Origin: Alisma plantago-aquatica
Lineage: Eukaryota; Streptophyta; Magnoliopsida; Alismatales; Alismataceae
Assembly (NCBI GenBank): GCA_963693085.1
Contig: OY856409.1
Coordinates: forward strand, 1,170,921,249-1,170,985,248
Direction of reading: 5' to 3'
Length of the DNA: 64,000 bases
Shown: positions 57,921 through 64,000 of the stretch, piece by piece
How positions within the stretch are numbered: the stretch's first letter is position 1
How the letters are laid out: each line of letters starts with the position of its first letter
Made by a program: the position numbers and the translations under genes
Notes under the pieces: generated by a model
The model's input: only the letters and a program-made list of their open reading frames with translations
Told to the model about the DNA's origin: nothing
The model's database searches: none

Positions 57921-60900
57921 TGCAAGGCCCTTGAACTTGCTTAATGATTTTAATGAGCTTAATTACCATAATCGAATGCTTAGAACCCTAATATAACCTT
58001 TTTATATGTTTTTAAATCATAATACATGCTTAAGTTTCAAATTTGGTCCAATTTGGACACTGTTTGAGCAAGTTATGCAATTTTCTGTACATTTTGGACT
58101 TTTCTGCAATTTACCCAATTGAGGGGTTTCCTTTGCAATTTTTCACATAAATTATGTTACTTAGATGTTATATTATCATTATTGAGATGTTTTAGCCATG
58201 GGGATCCTATTTGAGCCATGGTTTGAAGGTGTTTTCATCAAGAGTATTTTAGGGTTTTCCCCTTCATGGATGAGCTACCTTTAGTAGCTATCAACTAAGG
58301 AATTATGTGATTGGCTGGGAATTTCTAAAAACGAAAGTTAAGCAGGTCTATAGGGACGGTGGGAAAGCTGCTTGTGTGTGTTCTTATATATTCTTAATAA
58401 TTTAAAGCCATGGACAAACTTGAATATATACTAGAATTTCAACTTTTTATTTTTCTTTATATTAAAGTGTCATACGCTTATCCCCAAGCACCAAAACGAG
58501 CCATTTACTCTCCACCACCTCTCTCCTTCTCCCAGCTTCGTTCTACCTTTGTTCAGCTGCGAATTTTTCTTCCTAAGGAAGAAGAAAGTGGGGATCTTCT
58601 TGGAAAAAAATTCTAGGGTTGCAATTGAATTGCTTTTTGGGTCTAAAAAGCTTCCTCCTAGTGATATTGACCTAAAAGTGTAAGTTTTTCCTTATTTACT
58701 CCATTTATTTCTTTTCTATTCTTCCTCCTACATCTCTCCAGGTCGGAACCATGTTTTCCATGGTGAAAGTGGCCCTAGAACTTAAAAATCCTTCCTTCTT
58801 GTTTCTTTTCCTAGGGTTTTGCTTCTTTGTGGAGAGAATTGCGTATGTGGCCAAGTTCAGATCTGAATCCAAGGTTTCCTTTCCCTATTTTCTCTATATT
58901 CTTGCTTTTTGGGATCTTACCTACTCTATAGAGGCGAGTTATATAACATTCTTCACTTATATTGGTTAGTAGAAGCTTGTTAGTTCATGTTTATGCTTGA
59001 ATGTGATGATCTAAGCATAGAGAAACCATGCTTGTTTAGAATTACGAATTTTGTGGTGTTCCCTATTTTGTTCCAGTTCTATATGAACCTGTGTACAACC
59101 TTTATAAGGTGTAACATGATCTGGGAGAGGTTGATAGCAACAACCTAGTGTGCTATGTACAAAACAATTGATGGTTCAAAGTAGGATTTCAAGCTATTTC
59201 CTTCCCTATCAAACAATCAATGGTTATACCATTCAATAACTAATAGTGTTGCTATCTTGGAAACTGATGTTCGTCATCAAGGGTGTCAAATGTATTGTGA
59301 AAACCTAGGTTCACTCCCTTAGGTCAGGTTTTGACTCAATTAAATGTTTAATTATCATCCACTAAGTATTCTAATGATGTTATCAATCGATGATGATATT
59401 GACTTAATATTTGATGGTGTTAACTGACTGTATTACTGATCTAATAACCAATGGTGACCTAATGATCACAATTAATGGTGGATCAGGTCATCAACATATA
59501 TGATGAATTAGGAATGTAATTGTAGATTTGACTAAACCTTGAACCAATGTTTCCTTGGTTCAATTGATCTAATGGTTAGACCTATACTTCAATTGATAAC
59601 ATTGAACAATGAACCTGATCCAATGAATAATATTGGATGATTTAACATCCAATGGATTATAATAAATCATATGGTATTATTTGTGGGTCTTAGTGATGAT
59701 ATTTCTATGGTTCGATACCATTAATTGGTAGTCTTCCCTTTTTCGTTATATTGTTTTATTTGATAAATCACTATAATAAGTGGATGTGTAACTCCCATGT
59801 GATTTAGCTTGTTATACTTAACCTTGATGTAATTATATGATGTTGATTGGTTATAATTAGACCTCTTGAATGATTAATGTGATAATGAATTACAATCTTC
59901 TTGTGTTGAAACCACAATGTAGAACTATTTGAATATCATAGTGCCTTGCCATGTTAATATCTATGGACAAATATGTACTAATGATATTTTGAGCCTTGTT
60001 TAAGGCATGGAATAATGATGATAACCCTACTATGAATAATTTGATGGTCCTACTGACCTTTGTGCATGTTTTAAGCCATGATTGAGGTGAAATCCTCTTT
60101 ATGTTCCAATAAGGGTTAAAACCCTGGAACTTGTGATAAGATATTGGTATCTTATAATAGTATGATGATAAGTGTGGTCCATTAATTTGCAATGAATGAT
60201 AGGATGTGGTAATGTGATTAAGATTTATATCTCAAATGTTTTATATCCTTTGAAGTCATTATACATATACTCTTGTTATAAAATAATTAGGGTTTGAATG
60301 TCCACTTGTACGATAAAGCCTTACTGCATTTAATTGGTAGTAATTAATCAAGTGTAACCTTAATCATGTAGAGCCCTGTGTCGTAGAGCCATCCTCAGTG
60401 TCAGAACTTACTGGATGGTGAAATAAGTATTCCCTAGGGAAACTCGGAGCGCATACTGTTGAGTATGTGGGGGTGGCAAGTTGAGGATATATCCTTGTCA
60501 TCCACAATTGCAGGTTATAGAGGATGGATATGGTCATGCCACAGATATTTGATGTGATTGAGGACAACTGTTGTTGTACCTCAGATTAGAGGGTTTTGTC
60601 TACCCTATTTTCTAGTGTCGTAACTTGTACCAAGTATGGACTAGTTGTTATCAGTTGACTATATGTAACTATTGGCAGTTTGACTGGTATGTCACTGCAG
60701 TTTACTCATACTGACTGATGGGAAGAGATCTTAGGATACCGACACTCCTAGATCTTATACAGAACTGAATATCACTTCACAGTGGTCAGTTGGACTTTGA
60801 GTGGTATGACTCAAACTCCCCAAGGCCTAATAATGAAAGATATAATACCAACCATGTAGTATAATTGCTAGGGTTTAATACGTATCACATTGGTTGATTA

Positions 60901-61611
60901 ACCCTTGTCTTGTCTTTACACTACATAGTTCTTACATGATGCAGACTTATGACAATTGTACAATTCTACTTGATGTTACAACTTATTTTCTTAACTGCTT
61001 AGTATGCTTAAATTGTTCAATCTATTCATATTGGTTATTCAATATCCTAACTGCTCAATGTATTTACTGTTAATTAATATGTTATAATAAATATATGTTG
61101 GAGAGAGTTATATCTCTCACTGGGACTGGGTCCCACCCGTGGGTCACCACATTTTTTTAGGTGGTCACGGGAAACCAGGTCGAGCTGATGTTGTGGAAGA
61201 AAACCAACCTGGTGATCAATAGATTCAGAAGGTTGGTTAGTTGTAGATGTTAGTAGTAGAGTCCTAGTTTCGTCCTTGTACTCTGAGGTCTGGTTATGGG
61301 ATGTGGTTTTTTTTAGATGATATACTTGTATCGACACGAGATTTTAGAAGTATGCCAATGTTTGTAAATATATAGCATGTACATATGAAATATCTTTTGT
61401 ATGCAGGATGTGACTGAGGTCTTTGGACCCATAAATAAATACTTGTTACAACATATGAGAATGGAATGATGAACCTTTTATAAATGTTCTAGAGTTTATT
61501 TACATTGTTGGAATCAGTTTTAATTATTTCGAAATTTTGACTATGTGATTAATTAGTAGTGATCGTGTTTTGTGTTTTGAGTAATCTCGTTTAGCGTGAT
61601 TAGGTGTCATA
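57921..61611 (+). repeat. 5' LTR of element F
   Basis: The start TGCAAGGCCCTTGAAC corresponds to TGTAAGGACCCTGACC of LTR B. The end is near GGTGTCATA. The first kilobase resembles solo LTR J. The 3' kilobase resembles A' and B, with the stem-loop module and GTCCTTGTACTCTGAGGTC. Ends are approximate to a few bases because no second LTR is available. Confidence 0.72.
61103..61134 (+). other. Conserved LTR paired stem-loop module (F)
   Basis: Stem 1 is GAGAG ... CTCTC (61103-61118). Stem 2 has wholly different bases, GGGAC TGG GTCCC (61122-61134), yet still pairs. CACCCGTGGG follows. Confidence 0.78.
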
Positions 61612-61618
61612 GTTAAGT

Positions 61619-61630
61619 TGGTATTACAGC
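61619..61630 (+). other. Degenerate tRNA-Met primer binding site of element F
   Basis: TGGTATTACAGC differs from TGGTATCAGAGC at two positions and is followed by TCTAGGTTTACTGAGTC. Confidence 0.8.
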
Positions 61631-61726
61631 TCTAGGTTTACTGAGTCTATAAGGACATAGAACTTAGGTTTTAGTATGTTCATATGTATCCAACATATCT
61701 GATCATAGTTTATGCTTATGCAGATA

Positions 61727-61855
61727 TGTCTGGAGGACATGAAGAACATGTTGAGAGTAGCTATGTTGCACCACAAGGAGGTGTAGAGAGGCAGGCACGT
61801 GATGAGAGAGTGTTAGAATATGGTCCAGAGCAGACCACAATGCCTCATCTAGACC
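61727..61855 (+). pseudogene. Gag start of element F (truncated)
   Basis: The ATG at 61727 gives MSGGHEEHVES, matching the start of A gag, followed by an APQGG segment. After about 43 codons the similarity ends at the junction with G. The last residues of the open frame beyond 61855 belong to the inserted sequence. Only the N-terminus is present, so no capsid or zinc motif is seen. Confidence 0.75.
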
Positions 61856-64000
61856 TGTTACAACCCCAATTTTGGGTTCTTTTGATGAGAAATGCAATTT
61901 CTCTTAATAAAGATAAATGAACAAATAATGATTTCATTTGATTAAATGCATGAATTTTGTTTGTAAATAGCCTTGCTTGGTTGTTTCGTGGGCCTTATTG
62001 CCTATTGGGCCCAATAATAAGGAAAAGAAAAAGGAAATTCAATTAGTAAATGCATCATTAAGAAATGGAGAAAAGAAAGAGGTAGAAGCCTCTAAAAGGC
62101 AAAGAAATATTCCCCAAAGGTGGATTTCATGCCTTTTGGGTTCCTTAGGTTCCAAGGAGTGCAAGTTGTAAAGATAATGCAACAAGAAAGAGAAAAGATC
62201 AATTAAATATTGCTTTATTAAAGGAAATATGAGATAATAATAATATGTGGAATATGGATAATAAATCCATCTTGGATGAGATTTTGTGTCCACATAGTTT
62301 CTAATGGTAAAAGGAATCCAAATAAATAATATAGAAAGAGAAAGAGAGAGAAAGTAAAAATGAAATTTTCCTTATTAAGGGAGTATTCTAGAATTCATGA
62401 TCGTCTTAGTCAATAAAGTGCTAAGAAATTATGTACCTTTTGTTAATGCCTTTTATTTGCCAAGATCAAAATTCTAATAAGAATAGAGTAGTCTTTTTCG
62501 TAACCTTTGGCAATAGAATAAAGGAATTTAATTAATGAATATACTGAATAAATAGAAAAAGGTAGGTAATAATAAGAGGGGACACGTGAGAAAGTCCTAT
62601 ACTTTTGTACATGGTCACATGATAATCGAAGGAAACAATTAAGTGTTTGAAATCATGGTTGAAGACATACGTGAAAGGGAAGTACAAGATAATATCTCTA
62701 TAAATATGATTCATATATCTATTGATATCCATCCTAGCCTCCTCCCTCTCTCTCACAATGGTTGTGTAAGGTCGCGAAGATCCCCGACCATGGGAAAAGA
62801 AAAGGGTGTGTCACCCTAGTTTCCTCATCTTGGTACTAGATCGTGGACTATCCTTTCTTTCCAACGGCCATAATGGAGAGGAGGGCTTTGGTGAGATGTT
62901 AGGCCACACCCAGAAACTGATTGGAAGTGGCAGTGAGCGTGGAAGTGCCCTGACCTCATTTGAGCCTTTGAAACCCATGCCTATGACCTGGTGCAGTAGA
63001 CGCGAGGCCCTTATCATTGAGGAACGAAGATTCTAAGCTTCATCGAGGATGAGATAGCCTCCTGGACTTCACAGGAGACGGTGAGGTATGAACTAACCCA
63101 CCATGTTTACCTTGCAAACTACTGCAACATGTATATCTGGTCAGACCTTGTTCAACCCCCACCATTATCTCTGGCAGTTCCCAGCGGCCTCTAAGGTCCG
63201 GCGTGGGTTGGAGGAGTTATCCTGGTCTTCTTTTGGACCTTGCAGCGTGGGATGCCCCAGAGGCAACACGCGACCACTCTGCTAGGGCAGAGGCTACCGC
63301 CGTCGCGGGGTTAGGGGTGAGATAAAGTGAATTGTCTCGAGTACCCCCCATGCACACGTAAAGGACAAGGGCATGGGAGGCTTCTACCCTTATTCTAAAA
63401 CGGGCCAGATTATATTGAATTGCCTTTAACTAGCTGACGTGTCCTCACCCAATTGGTTAGAATATGATTTTCTTGCAAAAATCTTAACTCAAAATTGGTA
63501 ACTTGGATGGCAATATATTATATATGAATTGCTCTAAAAAAATGTTAGGAGTTCATTAAAAATAGTTTTAGAGCTTAATTACTCTTGCAATTCGAAAAGT
63601 AGTTGAAGTTGTCAACTTTAATGCATTAATGATTAAGAAATCCTAATCTATGATGATTAACGAATTGGGAAGGGTTATACAGATGTTTAAAGATGATGTT
63701 AACTTTTTGGATATTAAAGTTGAGTTTCAATATGTTTTACATGAAAAGTTGACTAATTTAGGGTTTTAACCTATGTATGAAGGATAATACATTTAGAAAC
63801 CCTAATTTAGGGTAAAAAGGATAAAAACCATGTTTAATTCGAATTATGGAAATATGTTACTAAATAATGATCCTAAGCCTGTTAGGAGTGATAAGATGAG
63901 AAATTTAAGGTTTTTATGTAGTTTTGTTGAATTAGGGTTTATAATGATAAGAGTGGAGGTAAAACTCTAATTTCAAGTGAAACCCTAAAAAGAGGTAGAA
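61856..64000 (+). mobile_element. Putative LTR G interrupting gag of F (runs off the window)
   Basis: TGTTACAACCCCAATTTTGG at the break in F gag looks like a plant LTR start. The flanking AGACC (61851-61855) would be its target duplication, but the other end is outside the window. Inside are AG-rich stretches, a possible TATA (TATAAATATG near 62698), a GC-richer block at 62760-63380 and AAACCCTAA-like motifs near 63800. No gag or pol was seen. Confidence 0.5.

Larger units (their letters stand above)
57921..61855 (+). mobile_element. Element F: 5' end of a Tekay-like retrotransposon, truncated
   Basis: An LTR (57921-61611) is followed by a decayed tRNA-Met primer site, the CTAGGTTTACTGAGTC leader shared with A and B, and the start of gag. 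Gag is cut at 61855, where a probable further LTR (G) begins. The rest of F may lie beyond the window. Confidence 0.8.

Overview
This window is a transposon graveyard from a plant nuclear genome, probably one with a large, repeat-rich genome. It is AT-rich. I found no host gene, tRNA gene or rRNA gene. The plant origin rests on four things: chromodomain Ty3/gypsy retrotransposons of the Tekay/Del type primed by initiator tRNA-Met, an L1-type LINE with the plant ORF1 layout, a Cassandra-like TRIM whose LTRs carry a 5S rRNA-like block, and abundant AAACCCTAA telobox-like motifs. I cannot name the species.

Layout. Element A (884-15778, minus) is a complete but degenerate Tekay-like element with unusually long LTRs of about 5 kb and a perfect 5-bp target duplication, GTTAC. 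Element B (16975-28836, plus) is a second complete Tekay-like element, with LTRs of 3.3 and 3.8 kb and target duplication TTCTT. It sits inside an older LTR (family C, copy C1, 16656-16974 plus 28842-29922). Element D (30561-34188, minus) is a short non-autonomous LTR element with target duplication TAATC, inserted at the edge of a second family C LTR (C2, 34197-35665). C2 is followed by a tRNA-Met primer binding site and is the 5' LTR of an old element whose 3' LTR is C3 (46626-47776 plus 56302-56591).

Inside the old C element lie a D-like 3' remnant (about 36860-39183), a full-layout but decayed LINE (39184 to about 46160, minus), and a Cassandra-like TRIM (43379-44211, target duplication ATTAT) inserted in the LINE just upstream of its ORF2. 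C3 is split by a giant solo LTR of an A-related family (A', 47777-56296). A' itself contains another solo LTR (J, 48053-51116, target duplication TATGG), telobox repeats and a 36/37-bp minisatellite. At the right edge are the 5' LTR, primer binding site and gag start of a fourth Tekay-like element (F, 57921-61855, plus), cut by a putative further LTR (G) that runs off the window.

All coding sequences are retrotransposon gag-pol or LINE ORFs and all are broken. The gag-pol frames of A and B are still largely continuous: they are interrupted mainly by stop codons of the kind produced by C-to-T change, with few frameshifts. The most unusual content is in the LTRs: a conserved tandem stem-loop module about 500 bp from the LTR 3' end in four families, arrays of AAACGGTCT/AGACCGTTT palindromes in A and A', a GGGCGAYA-type motif array in B, and two independent LTR insertions only 7 bp apart at homologous positions in two copies of LTR C.
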